Positions 1-9,959 are shown, counted from the stretch's first letter. The stretch: 64,000 nt of DNA from JACQFK01 sp964619955 (GCA_964619955.1 CAZUJF010000005.1:152940-216939), one strand, 5' to 3'. The notes: a model not told the origin generated them from the letters alone. Numbers and translations are program-made.

Positions 1-1
1 C

Positions 2-1231
2 TTCCGCGTCAAGGGTGTGCCGCACCAGCTCGTCCTGCACGGCCCGGGCAACCATGACGCCAAGCGCCTCGTCGCGGACCTGAAGAAGATCGTCGAGACC
101 GAAGTCCGCATCATGCGCCACATCCCCTACCGCCGCTACGTCTTCCTCCTGCACAACAGCACGGAGCGCGGCGGCGGCCTGGAGCACCTGAACTCGACCG
201 CCCTCCAGTACCCGCCCTACTCGTACCGGCCGCGCGAGAAGTACGAGAACTTCCTCGAGCTCGCCGCCCACGAATTCTTCCACCTCTGGAACGTCAAACG
301 CATCCGCCCGGAGAAACTCGGCCCCTTCGACTACGAGAAGGAGGTCTACACCGGCCTGCTCTGGGTCATGGAGGGGATCACCAGCTACTACGACACGCTC
401 GTGGTCTGCCGCGCGAAGCTCTTCGGCGCCGAGCGCTACTTCAAGAAAACCGCCGAGCGCATCCAGAAGTACGAGGAGAAACCCGGGCGCAAACGCCAGT
501 CGCTCAGCGCCTCGAGCTTCGACACCTGGATCAAGCTCTACCAGCCGAACGAAAACGCCCCCAACTGCCAGATGAGCTACTATGAAAAAGGCGAGCTCGT
601 CGGCATGTGCCTCGACCTGGAGATCCGCCAGCGCACCCGCGGCCGGCGCTCGCTGGACGACGTCATGCGCCTGCTCTACACCGAGTGGGCCCGGAAGGGG
701 AAGGGCTTCCCCGAGCCCGAGTTCCGCCGCGCCTGCGAACGCGTCGCCGGCTCGGACCTCGGGCGCTTCTTCAAGGACTACGTCGACGGCGTCGCCGACG
801 TCCCCTGGAACCGCTTCCTCGGCTACGCGGGCCTCGAGGTCCATCGCGAGCCCCGCAAACCCGAGGCCGGGGAGGAGGCCCGCAAGGAACGCCCCTGGCT
901 GGGGGTCAACGTCTCGAAGACCGGCTCCTCGCTCACGATCTCCCAGGTGATCGAGGGCGGACCCGCCTGGAAGGCCGGCCTTTCCGCGAAGGACGAGATC
1001 ATCGCCCTCGACGGCCTGAAGCTGAACCCCGACGAGTTCGACAAGCGCCTCGACGAGGCCGGGCCCGGCGAACGCCTGCGCTTCAGCCTCTTCCGCTCGG
1101 GATCCCTGCGCGAGATCACCGTGCGCCTCGGCCGGCAGGAGAACGTGACCTGGACCCTGCGGAAACTCAAAAGCGCCACCCCCGCCCAGAAGCGTCTGCG
1201 GGAGGGCTGGCTCTGGGGGAAGGGCCTCTAG
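2..1231 (+). CDS. M61 family peptidase with C-terminal PDZ domain (5' end missing)
   Basis: The frame is open from the first bases of the window, so the true start lies upstream. About 409 residues are visible, and roughly the first 200 residues of a typical M61 (glycyl aminopeptidase-like) protein are absent. The visible part opens with the end of the family's N-terminal domain (GVPHQLVLHGPGN). The zinc site follows: HEFFHLW plus NVKRIRP, around nt 269-305, matching the HExxHxW and NVKRIRP signatures. The last ~110 residues (PWLGV... GGPAWKAGLSAKDEIIALDG) form a PDZ domain. M61 enzymes are metallo-aminopeptidases, often exported or periplasmic; the signal peptide would be in the missing part. 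The family call is firm; the substrate is unknown. Confidence 0.9.
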   Translation, partial: FRVKGVPHQLVLHGPGNHDAKRLVADLKKIVETEVRIMRHIPYRRYVFLLHNSTERGGGLEHLNSTALQYPPYSYRPREKYENFLELAAHEFFHLWNVKRIRPEKLGPFDYEKEVYTGLLWVMEGITSYYDTLVVCRAKLFGAERYFKKTAERIQKYEEKPGRKRQSLSASSFDTWIKLYQPNENAPNCQMSYYEKGELVGMCLDLEIRQRTRGRRSLDDVMRLLYTEWARKGKGFPEPEFRRACERVAGSDLGRFFKDYVDGVADVPWNRFLGYAGLEVHREPRKPEAGEEARKERPWLGVNVSKTGSSLTISQVIEGGPAWKAGLSAKDEIIALDGLKLNPDEFDKRLDEAGPGERLRFSLFRSGSLREITVRLGRQENVTWTLRKLKSATPAQKRLREGWLWGKGL

Positions 1232-1281
1232 ACAGCGCGGGCGACTTATCCTATACCCACCTTCGTAATTTCGGAGATATC

Positions 1282-4200
1282 GTGGCCAGCAGCCCCCCCC
1301 TTCGCGAAGCCTCCAAGGCCCTCGAAGCCCTCTTCGCCGAGCGCGTGCTCGTGCTCGACGGCGGCATGGGCACCCAGATCCAGGTGCGGAACCTGACGGC
1401 GCAGGACTTCGGCGGCCCCGAACTCGAGGGCTGCAACGAGAACCTCGTGCTCACGCGCCCCGACGTGATCCGCGACATCCACGCCGCGTACTTCGAGGCG
1501 GGGGCGGACATCGTCGAGACCAACTCCTTCGGCGGCGCGCCGTTCGTGCTCGGCGAATACGGGCTCTCCGACAAGGCGGAGCAGATCAACGAGGCTTCCG
1601 CCCGGGTCGCCCGCGAGGCGGCGGCGAAGTTCCCGGGGCCGCGTTTCGTGGCAGGCTCGATGGGCCCCACGACGAAGACGATCACGGTCACCGGCGGCAT
1701 CACGTTCCCGGAGCTCATCGAGAACTACCGCATCCAGGCCCGCGGCCTGCTCAAGGGCGGCGTGGACGCGCTCCTGCTTGAAACCGCCCAGGACACGCGC
1801 AACGTCAAGGCGGGGCTGCTCGGTATCGACGCCGCCCAGCGCGAGATCGGCTTCCGCGTCCCGCTCATGATCTCCGCCACGATCGAGCCCATGGGCACCA
1901 TGCTCGCGGGGCAGGGCATCGAGGCGTTCTATGCCTCGGTCGAACACGTCGCCCCGCTCTCCGTGGGGCTCAACTGCGGGACCGGCCCCGAGTTCATGAC
2001 CGACCATCTGCGGACGCTGTCCGCCCTCGCGCGCTCCTACGTCACCTGCTATCCGAACGCGGGCCTGCCCGACTCGGACGGCAAGTACAACGAGACGCCC
2101 GCGATGGTCGCCGCGGCCCTCGCGCGCTTCATCGAGCAGGGCTGGGTGAACCTGGTCGGCGGCTGCTGCGGCACCACGCCGGCGTACATCCGGGAGATCG
2201 CGAAGGTCGCCCGCGCCGGGCGCCCGCGCAAGCCCGCCACCGCGCGGCTCACGCACGTCTCGGGCATCGAGTACGTCCCCTGCGAGGAGTCGAGCCGGCC
2301 GCTCATCGTGGGCGAGCGCACCAACGTGACGGGCTCGAAGAAGTTCCGCGAGCTCATCATGACGGGGAAGATCGAGGAGGCCGCCGAGATCGGCCGCAAG
2401 CAGGTCAAGGCCGGCGCGCACATCCTCGACGTCAACCTCCAGCACACCGAGGTCGACGAGCTCGGGGCGACGAACGCGTTCTTCGACAAGCTCATCCGGA
2501 TGGTCAAGGTCCCGTTCATGATCGACACCACGAACCCCAAGGGCGTGGAGCTCGCCCTCTCGTGGTCGCAGGGCAAGGCGCTCATCAACTCCATCAACCT
2601 CGAGGACGGCGAGGACAAGTTCGAGAAGATCAGCGGGCTCGCGCGGCGCTACGGCGCGGCCCTCGTGGTGGGCTGCATCGACGAGAAGGGCCAGGCGATC
2701 TCCGCCGAGGGCAAGCTCGCCGTGGCGGAGCGCAGCTACGAGCTGCTAACGAAAAAGTACGGGATCGAGCCCGAGGACATCGTCTGGGACCCGCTCGTGT
2801 TCCCCTGCGCCTCGGGCGACAAGAACTACACGGGCTCCGCGGCGGAGACCATCGAGGCGATCCGGCAGCTCAAGATCCGCTATCCCGGGACCAAGACCGT
2901 GCTGGGGATCTCCAACGTCTCGTTCGGCGTCCCGCCCGCGGGCCGCGAAGTGCTCAACGCCGTCTTCCTCTACCACAACACGAAGGCCGGGCTCGATTTC
3001 GCGATCGTCTCCTCCGAGAAGCTGGTGCGCTACGCCGGCATCCCGGAGGAGGAGAAGAAGCTTTGCGACGACCTGCTCTTCAACCGCGGGGCGGACCCCA
3101 TCGCGGCGTTCGTCGCCCACTTCCGCGGACGCAAGACCGCCGCGGCCTCGACGCAGAAGCGCTCGCTCGACGAGCGCCTCGCCCGCTACATCATCGAGGG
3201 GACGAAGGAGGGGTTGATCGCCGACCTCGACGAGAAGCGCTCCACGACGCCCCCGCTCGAGATCATCAACGGGCCGCTCATGAAGGGCATGGACGAGGTC
3301 GGCCGCCTCTTCAACGCGAACGAACTGATCGTCGCGGAGGTGCTGCAGTCCGCCGAGGCGATGAAAGCGGCGGTGGCGCACCTCGAGCAGTTCATGGAGA
3401 AGGCGGATGCGCAGAACCGCGGCAAGATGATCCTCGCCACGGTGAAGGGCGACGTGCACGACATCGGCAAGAACCTCGTCGAGATCATCCTCTCGAATAA
3501 CGGCTACACCATCGTGAACCTCGGCATCAAGGTCGCGCCCGAGGAGTTGATCAAGGCGGTGCGGCAGCACAAACCGGACCTCATCGGCCTTTCGGGGCTG
3601 CTGGTGAAGTCCGCCCAGCAGATGGAGGTCACCGCGCTGGACCTGAAGACGGCGGGCATCCGCCTGCCGATCCTGGTGGGCGGCGCGGCGCTGACGAAGA
3701 AGTTCACGTACACGCGGATCCGCAAGGCCTACGGCGGGTTTGTGGGCTACGCGCGCGACGCGATGCAGGGGCTCGACCTGGCGAACCAGACGGTGAATGT
3801 CGAGGCGCGCGAGATCCTGGACCGCAAGATCTCGGCGGAGGCCGAGAAGATGGGCGAGAGCGGGGCCCCCGTGGACGCGGCCCCCGCCGTCGTGTCCACG
3901 GTCCGCAGCCGCCTCGTCCGGGCCGACGTGCCCGTGCTGTCCGCGCCGGATTTCGAGCGCCATGAGGTCTCGATCCCGGATCTGCGGGCGATCTGGCCGT
4001 ACTTGAACCCCTTCATGCTCTACGGCAAACACCTGGGCGTGAAGGGGTCCATCGAGCGCCTCATCGAGGCGAAGGACGCGAAGTTCCTGGAGATGCAGGG
4101 GATCGTGCAGGAGATCCAGCGCCGCTGCGAGCAGGACGGCTGGATGAAGGCGCGCGGGGTCTATCGGTTCTTCAAGGCGGTCTCCGCGGGGAACCGGCTG

Positions 4201-4728
4201 ACGCTGCTCGACGGCGGCGGCAAGGAGTTGGAGCACTTCGAGTTCCCGCGGCAGCCGAAGCCGGACGGGCTCTGCCTGGCGGATTACGCGCCCCCGGCGG
4301 GGGCCCCGGACACGGTGGCGCTCTTCCTCGTCACGACGGGCGAGGGCATCCGCACGCGGGCGGAGGAGCTGAAGAACAAGGGTCAGTATCTCTACTCGCA
4401 CACGCTGCAGTCGGTCGCGATCGAGGCGGCGGAGGGCTACGCGGAGAAGCTGCACCGCGACCTGCGCACGCTGTGGGGGATCGCCGATCCGCCCGAGCTG
4501 ACGATGAACGACCGCTTCAAGGCGAAGTACCGGGGCATCCGCGTGAGCTTCGGCTACCCCGCGTGCCCGAATCTCGCCGACCAGGAGAAGCTCTTCAAAC
4601 TCCTCAAGCCGGAGGAGATCGGCGTGAAGCTGACCGAGGGGCACATGATGGACCCCGAGGCCTCCGTCTCGGCGCTCGTCTTCCACCACCCGCAGGCGGA
4701 ATACTTCAACGCGGCGTCGGCGGAGTAG
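1282..4728 (+). CDS. metH: Cobalamin-dependent methionine synthase
   Basis: Transfers a methyl group from methyl-tetrahydrofolate to homocysteine via methylcobalamin. At 1148 residues it is close to the usual ~1200. Domains in order: homocysteine-binding barrel, with zinc-site cysteines C232 (NCGTG) and C295/C296 (GGCCGTTP); pterin-binding barrel; cobalamin cap; B12-binding Rossmann domain with DVHDIG, where H726 is the expected cobalt ligand; and a C-terminal activation domain for reductive methylation (GYPACPNL, TEGHMMDPEAS). The frame is open far upstream because it shadows the M61 gene. The GTG at 1282 was chosen because GGAG lies 5-8 nt before it and the Hcy domain begins immediately. 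A cobalamin adenosyltransferase gene lies about 8 kb downstream (12651). Confidence 0.97.
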   Translation: MASSPPLREASKALEALFAERVLVLDGGMGTQIQVRNLTAQDFGGPELEGCNENLVLTRPDVIRDIHAAYFEAGADIVETNSFGGAPFVLGEYGLSDKAEQINEASARVAREAAAKFPGPRFVAGSMGPTTKTITVTGGITFPELIENYRIQARGLLKGGVDALLLETAQDTRNVKAGLLGIDAAQREIGFRVPLMISATIEPMGTMLAGQGIEAFYASVEHVAPLSVGLNCGTGPEFMTDHLRTLSALARSYVTCYPNAGLPDSDGKYNETPAMVAAALARFIEQGWVNLVGGCCGTTPAYIREIAKVARAGRPRKPATARLTHVSGIEYVPCEESSRPLIVGERTNVTGSKKFRELIMTGKIEEAAEIGRKQVKAGAHILDVNLQHTEVDELGATNAFFDKLIRMVKVPFMIDTTNPKGVELALSWSQGKALINSINLEDGEDKFEKISGLARRYGAALVVGCIDEKGQAISAEGKLAVAERSYELLTKKYGIEPEDIVWDPLVFPCASGDKNYTGSAAETIEAIRQLKIRYPGTKTVLGISNVSFGVPPAGREVLNAVFLYHNTKAGLDFAIVSSEKLVRYAGIPEEEKKLCDDLLFNRGADPIAAFVAHFRGRKTAAASTQKRSLDERLARYIIEGTKEGLIADLDEKRSTTPPLEIINGPLMKGMDEVGRLFNANELIVAEVLQSAEAMKAAVAHLEQFMEKADAQNRGKMILATVKGDVHDIGKNLVEIILSNNGYTIVNLGIKVAPEELIKAVRQHKPDLIGLSGLLVKSAQQMEVTALDLKTAGIRLPILVGGAALTKKFTYTRIRKAYGGFVGYARDAMQGLDLANQTVNVEAREILDRKISAEAEKMGESGAPVDAAPAVVSTVRSRLVRADVPVLSAPDFERHEVSIPDLRAIWPYLNPFMLYGKHLGVKGSIERLIEAKDAKFLEMQGIVQEIQRRCEQDGWMKARGVYRFFKAVSAGNRLTLLDGGGKELEHFEFPRQPKPDGLCLADYAPPAGAPDTVALFLVTTGEGIRTRAEELKNKGQYLYSHTLQSVAIEAAEGYAEKLHRDLRTLWGIADPPELTMNDRFKAKYRGIRVSFGYPACPNLADQEKLFKLLKPEEIGVKLTEGHMMDPEASVSALVFHHPQAEYFNAASAE

Positions 4729-4731
4729 AAT
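4726..4731 (+). promoter_or_regulatory. -10-like TAGAAT directly before the DUF2868 gene
   Basis: TAGAAT (5/6 to TATAAT) overlaps the metH stop codon and ends 9 nt before the GTG start at 4741. No Shine-Dalgarno sequence is visible before that GTG. Transcription starting ~7 nt downstream would give an essentially leaderless mRNA. No convincing -35 is seen at 16-18 nt. Part of the window-wide TANNNT pattern. Confidence 0.4.
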
Positions 4732-4740
4732 AGGCGGGTT

Positions 4741-6051
4741 GTGAAGCACCCCTCGCTCTCCGAGCTGCTCGAGCTCGAACTCCAGATCGCCGACGACCGC
4801 CGTCTCGATGAGGGACGGCTGCGCGAGCGCGACCGCGCCATCGGACGGCGCTTTTCCGGGAGCGGGCTGGCTTCCTGGGCACTCCTGCTCGGATGGCTGC
4901 GGGAGGTCCGCCCAGGCTCCTCCGTTCGACACGCGTTCTCGCTGGTGCGCGTCCTCCTCGTCCTGCTGGGCCTGCTGGGGGGCGCCGGGGCGGCGGCCGC
5001 GTTCCTGACGCCGCTGCACGGGCGGCCGGTGAACGTCTTCAGCGCCCTCGCCTGGCTGGTGGGCGTCCAGATCCTGCTGCTGGGGCTGCTCTTCCTGGGA
5101 CTGCTGCCGCGCCGGCCGGGCCCCGGCGTGCAGCTGCTGCGCGGCTTGATCGAGCGGCTGGGGCGTTTCCGGGCGCGGGCGGCGAAGCTCAACGGCGTCG
5201 AGCGCTGGACCTTCATCGCTCTCGTTCAGCAGTTCGGCGTCGCATTCAATGTCGCGGCGATCCTGACGGCCCTGCTGCTGGTGACGTTCACGGACCTCGC
5301 CTTCGCGTGGAGCACGACGCTGCGGCTTCACGACGGCGCCTTCGCTTCGCTGGTGGAGGCCGTCGCGCTGCCGTGGGGGGGGCTGCTGCCGGACGCCTCG
5401 CCGAGCTTCCGCCTGGTCGAGCTGACGCGCTATTCGCAGGTCGAAGGGCGTTATCTGCACCCGGAAGGCGGCCCCGGGATCGGGGGCGCCTGGTGGCCGT
5501 TTCTCGTGGCGGCCCTGGGGGTCTACGGGCTGCTGCCGCGGCTTTTCGTATGGTGTTTTGCGGCGCTCTCCGCCCGCAAGGCCCTGCGGAGCGTCACGGT
5601 GGAGGGCGACGCCGAATACGCCCGCATTCTCGAGCGCCTCGGGTTCGCCCATCTTCAGGTGCGCGCCGACGAAGAGGCGCCGGCGACGGAGATCCCTTTG
5701 AAGCCCGGAATCAAGGCCGGGCTTCCGGCGGCGGAACGTCCCTGCGTGCTGGTGCTCTGGGAGGGCGTGACGCTGGACGACGCCGCGGTCCGCGCGAGGT
5801 TCGGGTGGACGGTGGGGCGCCGCCAGGGTCCCGGCGACGCGCCGGCGGGACCCGCGCCGGTGATCCTGGTCCCGCCGCCCTGGGAGGATCCGACCAAGGC
5901 GTATCTGCGCCGCGTCCGGGCCTGGCGCGAGGCGGTCGGGCGGGAGGGCATGATCGTGCTGTATCTGCTCGAGGGCGGGCGGCGGGAGGTCTGGGAGCGC
6001 GTGCTCGAGACGCTGGGGGATCCCGCCCTGCGCGTGGAGACAGCCGCGTGA
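4741..6051 (+). CDS. DUF2868 domain membrane protein
   Basis: A 436-residue protein with a charged N-terminus and clear hydrophobic segments, around residues 60-85 (VRVLLVLLGLLGG...), 98-120 (SALAWLVGVQILLLG...), 165-190 and 245-270. The cytoplasmic C-terminal part reads like a degenerate nucleotide-binding or regulatory fold (PCVLVLWEGVTLDD, IVLYLLEGGRREVWERV). In established genomes DUF2868 proteins sit next to a DUF3482 GTPase, and the next gene here is exactly that, overlapping by 4 nt (GTGA). The pair probably forms a membrane-associated GTPase module of unknown role. The GTG start at 4741 follows the metH stop by 12 nt. Confidence 0.8.
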   Translation: MKHPSLSELLELELQIADDRRLDEGRLRERDRAIGRRFSGSGLASWALLLGWLREVRPGSSVRHAFSLVRVLLVLLGLLGGAGAAAAFLTPLHGRPVNVFSALAWLVGVQILLLGLLFLGLLPRRPGPGVQLLRGLIERLGRFRARAAKLNGVERWTFIALVQQFGVAFNVAAILTALLLVTFTDLAFAWSTTLRLHDGAFASLVEAVALPWGGLLPDASPSFRLVELTRYSQVEGRYLHPEGGPGIGGAWWPFLVAALGVYGLLPRLFVWCFAALSARKALRSVTVEGDAEYARILERLGFAHLQVRADEEAPATEIPLKPGIKAGLPAAERPCVLVLWEGVTLDDAAVRARFGWTVGRRQGPGDAPAGPAPVILVPPPWEDPTKAYLRRVRAWREAVGREGMIVLYLLEGGRREVWERVLETLGDPALRVETAA

Positions 6052-7409
6052 GCCTTCCCGAGTTCGTCGTGGTGGGCCGCGTCAACAAGGGCAAGTCGAC
6101 GATCGTGTCCGCGCTGACGGAGGACGAGTCGGTCCGCATCGGCCCGCTGCCGGGGACGACCCGGAAGTGCCGGCGCTTCGAGGTCGCGCTCGACGGGCGT
6201 CCGCTGCTCGCCATCATCGACACGCCGGGCTTCCAGGACGCGGCCGCGGCGCTGGCCTGGATGCAGGCGCGGGAGCGCACGGCCGCGGAGCGTCCGGAGA
6301 TCGTCGCGGACTTCGTGCGCGCCCACGAGGGGAAGCCGGACTTCGAGGACGAGGTCGAGCTCTTGAAGCCGGTCCTCGCGGGGGCGGCGATCCTCTACGT
6401 CGTCGACGGCACGGTGCCCTTCCTCGGGGACTACACGGCGGAGATGGAGATCCTCCGCTGGACGGGGCGTCCGCGCCTGGCGCTGTTCAATCCCATCGAG
6501 AAGCGGGGCGATTACACGGAGACCTGGCGGCGCGCGCTCGACCAGTACTTCTCGATCGTGCGCGCCTTCGACGGGCAGCAGGCGGGGTTCGAGGAGCGGG
6601 TGCAGATCCTGGAGGCCTTCAAGCAGCTCCGGGAGGCGGGGCGGCCGGAGATCGAGCAGGCGATCGCGGCGTACCGGCGCGACTGGGCGGAGCGGCGGCG
6701 GCAGGCAGCGGAACTCGTCGCCGATTTCGTGGCGCAGGCCGTGCGCTTCCACGTGGACGTGCCCTGCGGGCGCGGCGAGGCGCCGGGGGACGGCGCCTAC
6801 CGGGAGGCGATCGCGGGGCTGGAGCGGGAGGCGCGCCGGAGGGTGGAGGAGATCTACCATTTCCGCGCGCTGGAGGTCGAGGAGGCGGCGCTGCCGCTGC
6901 CGGCGTCCACGAGCGACCTGTTCTCGGAGCAGACCTGGAAGGTTTTCGGACTGGCGCCGCAGCAGCTGGTGCTGGCGGAGGCGGTGGGGGGCGGGCTGCT
7001 GGGCGGGACGCTCGATGTGGCCGTGGGCGGCGCGTCGTTCCTGACGGGCGCGCTGCTGGGCTGTGCGGGGGGCGCGGCGCACGGGTTGTGGATGGCGTGG
7101 AAGCGGCGGCCCTCGCTCGAGGCGGTGCTGAAGCAGGCGGCGGGGCAGGCGATCTGGCGGGTGGGGCCGCATCCCGACCGGCAGTTTTTCTGGATCCTGG
7201 TGGACCGGGCGCTGCAGCACGCGCGGGCGCTGCGGGACCGCTCCCACGGCCGCCGCGACAAGCTGGTGCTCCAGGGCTTGATCCGGGAGCTGGACCGTTC
7301 CTTGCGTCATCCGCTGGAGGAGGCGGCCGCGCGGCTGCGGAAGTCGGAACTGCGGCCCGAGCAGCGGGCGGCGTTCATCCGGGCGCTGGAAGCGGTGCTG
7401 GAGGTGTGA
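6048..7409 (+). CDS. DUF3482 GTPase (P-loop GTPase, HflX/Era-like G domain)
   Basis: 453 residues. The GTG start at 6048 overlaps the upstream stop (GTGA), implying translational coupling; the frame stays open further upstream only as a shadow of the DUF2868 gene. The N-terminal G domain shows Walker A GRVNKGKST (residues ~9-17), a PGTTRK switch I region and DTPG (G3). The usual NKxD base-specificity motif is not evident; LFNPIEK sits where it is expected. The C-terminal half is helical with a glycine-rich hydrophobic stretch (GGGLLGGTLDVAVGG... LTGALLGCAGGAAHGLWMAW) that may insert into or touch the membrane, as in other DUF3482 proteins. The substrate process is unknown. Its stop is only 3 nt from the convergent kinase stop. 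Confidence 0.83.
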   Translation: MSLPEFVVVGRVNKGKSTIVSALTEDESVRIGPLPGTTRKCRRFEVALDGRPLLAIIDTPGFQDAAAALAWMQARERTAAERPEIVADFVRAHEGKPDFEDEVELLKPVLAGAAILYVVDGTVPFLGDYTAEMEILRWTGRPRLALFNPIEKRGDYTETWRRALDQYFSIVRAFDGQQAGFEERVQILEAFKQLREAGRPEIEQAIAAYRRDWAERRRQAAELVADFVAQAVRFHVDVPCGRGEAPGDGAYREAIAGLEREARRRVEEIYHFRALEVEEAALPLPASTSDLFSEQTWKVFGLAPQQLVLAEAVGGGLLGGTLDVAVGGASFLTGALLGCAGGAAHGLWMAWKRRPSLEAVLKQAAGQAIWRVGPHPDRQFFWILVDRALQHARALRDRSHGRRDKLVLQGLIRELDRSLRHPLEEAAARLRKSELRPEQRAAFIRALEAVLEV

Positions 7410-7412
7410 GGG

Positions 7413-9938
7413 CTACTTCTCCGGGCGGGCGGACTTCTGCCATTTCTGGTGGACGCCGTTGATCGCGCCGGCCATCGAGCCGGCCAGGCCGCCGGCGCGG
7501 CGCAGGTCCGCGAGCGCCTTGGACGTCTCCCGGGCCTCTTGGTAGACGCGGGCGCGCACGAGATACGCGAGATAGGCCACCGCGGGGGTCGGCGGCGCGG
7601 CTTCGACGCTCTTCTCCGCGTCGGCCCGGGCGCCGGCCAGGTCCTCGATGTTGAGGCGCACGACGGCCCGCAGGATCCGGGACTCCAGCGCGGTCGGCTC
7701 CAGCTCCAGCGCCGTGCTCAGCGCGCTGTTCGCCTTGCGCCACTCGCCGCTCTCCACGTGGATGCACGCGAGCATCAGGTGGAACGCGTAGTCCGCGCGG
7801 CCCAGCGGACGGATCGTCTCGAGCTTGTCGAGCGCGGCGGGCAGGTCGCGGCGCCTGAAGTCCTGCAGCGCCTTCAGGCCGAAGCGCTCGAAGGTGTTCT
7901 GCACCTTGTCCGCCTTGTCGGTCCAGAAGCCGAGCCCCTTCAGCGCGGTCTCGCGCGCGCCGCGGTCGCGGACCTCGTCGAGGCCGTGCCCGTGCAGCAT
8001 GTAGAGGATCAGCTGGCTGATCGCCGCGCCGAAGGCGACGGGCCCCGAGTCGGAGCTGTACTGGCTGGCCTCCCGGAAGTCGCGCTCGCCGAGCTCGAAC
8101 TCGCCGAGCCGCAGCTGGACCTGGCCGCGGAAGTGCAGCGCCTCGGCGTAGGTCTTGTCCTTGGCGAGGGCGCGGGTGAGCGCGTCGCGCGCCTCCTGGT
8201 ACTTCTCCTTCACCTCGCCGATCGTGAAACCGCTGCCGGACTCGTCCTGCAGGCGCATCCGGGTGCCGTCCTCGAAGGCCTGCCGCGCGCGGTGGTAGTC
8301 GGTGAAGGCGCTGATCCGGGCGAGCCGCTGGCGCTCGAGCTCCTCCTTCTGGGTGCGCACGGCCGCCTCGGTCTCGTCGAGCTTCTTCTCGAGCAGGTCG
8401 CGCTCCCGGGCGTCCCGCGCGAGGGCCTCCTCGCAGGTGGAGCGCCGGCGGATCGCCTCGGCGTCGTTGGGGTCGAAGGCGAGGATCTGCAGGGTGAGGC
8501 CCAGCGCCTCCTGGTAGCGCATCGCCTGCAGGTTGATCTCCGCCTCGCGATGGTTGCGCTTGATGACCTGGTCCTTGAGCCGGCGCTCCTTGAGCAGCTG
8601 CCGCTCCGGATCCTGGCTCTTCTCGTTGGCGAGGTCCCAGAGCTCGCGGGCCTCGGGGTGCGCCTCGTTGTACGCGAGCGCCTTCTCGCAGTAGCCCTGG
8701 GCCACCACGAAGCGGCCCTCCTTGTAGGCCTGGCGCGCCTGCTGGAGGAAGTCCTGGATCTTCCACCGCTCGCGGAGGCCCTGGAAGGCGAAGATGCCGC
8801 CGATGAGCAGCAGGGCGGCGAGGGCCGCGCCCGCGAGCGTGGCCTGCAGGGGCCGCCGCCGCAGCTCCTTCCAGAAGCGCTCCCGGCGCGACAGGGGCCG
8901 CGCGCTGATCGGCTCGCCTTCGAGCCAGCGTCCGAGGTCGTCGGCGAGGGCCCGGGCGGTCTCGTAGCGCCGCTCGGGATCCTTGTCGAGCGCCTTCAGG
9001 CAGATGGTCTCGACGTCGGCGTGGATGCGCGGGTTGAGCTGCCGCAGCGGGACCGGGTCGTCGGCCAGCACCGCCATCATGATCTCGGCGGGGGAGTGCC
9101 CGTCGAAGGGCGGGCGGCCCGCGAGCGCGTGGTAGAGGACGGCGCCCAGCGAGAAGACGTCCGTGCGGCGGTCCACGGGCTCCCCGCGGGCCTGCTCGGG
9201 GGACATGTACTGCGGCGTCCCCACGATCGCGTCGGACAGCGTGATCGAGTCCTCCTTCTTGATGGGCTTGGCGAGGCCGAAGTCCATGACGAAGACCCGC
9301 CCGTCGGCCTTCTGCACCATGATGTTGTGCGGCTTGAGGTCGCGGTGGATGATGTTCTTCGTGTGGGCGAAGTCCGCCGCGAGCGTGGCCTCGCGGAGGA
9401 TCTCGATCGCCTTGCGGGGGGCGAGGTGCTTCACCGAGCGCTGCGTGCCCTGCTTGAGCACCGGCGGGGCCATGAGCTTCGCGAGGGAGTCGCCCTCGAC
9501 GAATTCCATGACCATGAAGTGCTTGCTCTCGTGGGAGCCCACCTCGTAGATCGAGGCGATGTTGGGATGCGAGAGGCTGGCGGCCATCTGCGCCTCGCGG
9601 TAGAAGCGCTTGAGCTCCGTGTCCGTCCACATCGTCCCGATGAGGATCTTGATCGCCACATAGCGCCGCAGGTCGGTCTGCCAGGCCTTCCAGACCTGGC
9701 CCATGCCGCCGTGGCCGGCTTCGCGGACCAGGACGTAGCGGCCGCCGGCGAATTTCCGGGTGGGGTCCTTCCAGACGGCCGCGACGTCGTCCGGCAGGTC
9801 GATCTTGAGGGTCTCGGTCGTGTCGCCCTTCTTGTCGGGGCGTGTATGGGCGGCGGCGGGCGGCGGCGTCGCGCCGGCCGGGCCGGGAGGGCGTCGGGAC
9901 GGCTCGTCCAGGAGCGGGTTGTGGCTGTCGGTGGCCAT
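7413..9938 (-). CDS. Membrane-anchored Ser/Thr protein kinase with TPR-type sensor domain
   Basis: 841 residues. Hanks-type kinase domain at residues ~65-340: glycine loop GHGGMG, VAIK lysine K97, HRDLKPHN (catalytic D200), DFG (D219) and TPQYMSPEQ activation-segment end. All catalytic residues are present, so it is probably active. A single transmembrane helix at ~367-387 (LAGAALAALLLIGGIFAF) separates the cytoplasmic kinase from a long alpha-helical C-terminal region. That region has coiled-coil (ARDARERDLLEKKLDETE) and TPR-like repeats (YAEALHFRGQVQLRLGEFELGERDF) and probably senses or scaffolds. The ATG at 9938 has no strong RBS; the longer upstream frame is judged spurious. The mRNA probably begins near 10026 and carries a structured leader. 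It is divergent from the coiled-coil gene at 10105. Confidence 0.93.
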   Translation of the reverse strand: MATDSHNPLLDEPSRRPPGPAGATPPPAAAHTRPDKKGDTTETLKIDLPDDVAAVWKDPTRKFAGGRYVLVREAGHGGMGQVWKAWQTDLRRYVAIKILIGTMWTDTELKRFYREAQMAASLSHPNIASIYEVGSHESKHFMVMEFVEGDSLAKLMAPPVLKQGTQRSVKHLAPRKAIEILREATLAADFAHTKNIIHRDLKPHNIMVQKADGRVFVMDFGLAKPIKKEDSITLSDAIVGTPQYMSPEQARGEPVDRRTDVFSLGAVLYHALAGRPPFDGHSPAEIMMAVLADDPVPLRQLNPRIHADVETICLKALDKDPERRYETARALADDLGRWLEGEPISARPLSRRERFWKELRRRPLQATLAGAALAALLLIGGIFAFQGLRERWKIQDFLQQARQAYKEGRFVVAQGYCEKALAYNEAHPEARELWDLANEKSQDPERQLLKERRLKDQVIKRNHREAEINLQAMRYQEALGLTLQILAFDPNDAEAIRRRSTCEEALARDARERDLLEKKLDETEAAVRTQKEELERQRLARISAFTDYHRARQAFEDGTRMRLQDESGSGFTIGEVKEKYQEARDALTRALAKDKTYAEALHFRGQVQLRLGEFELGERDFREASQYSSDSGPVAFGAAISQLILYMLHGHGLDEVRDRGARETALKGLGFWTDKADKVQNTFERFGLKALQDFRRRDLPAALDKLETIRPLGRADYAFHLMLACIHVESGEWRKANSALSTALELEPTALESRILRAVVRLNIEDLAGARADAEKSVEAAPPTPAVAYLAYLVRARVYQEARETSKALADLRRAGGLAGSMAGAINGVHQKWQKSARPEK

Positions 9939-9959
9939 ACGGCTCTCTATCGTGATCCT

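Noticed and set aside
2746..5652. Minus-strand frame of 968 codons opposite metH and DUF2868
   Set aside because: Shadow of metH, which has all expected domains on the plus strand.
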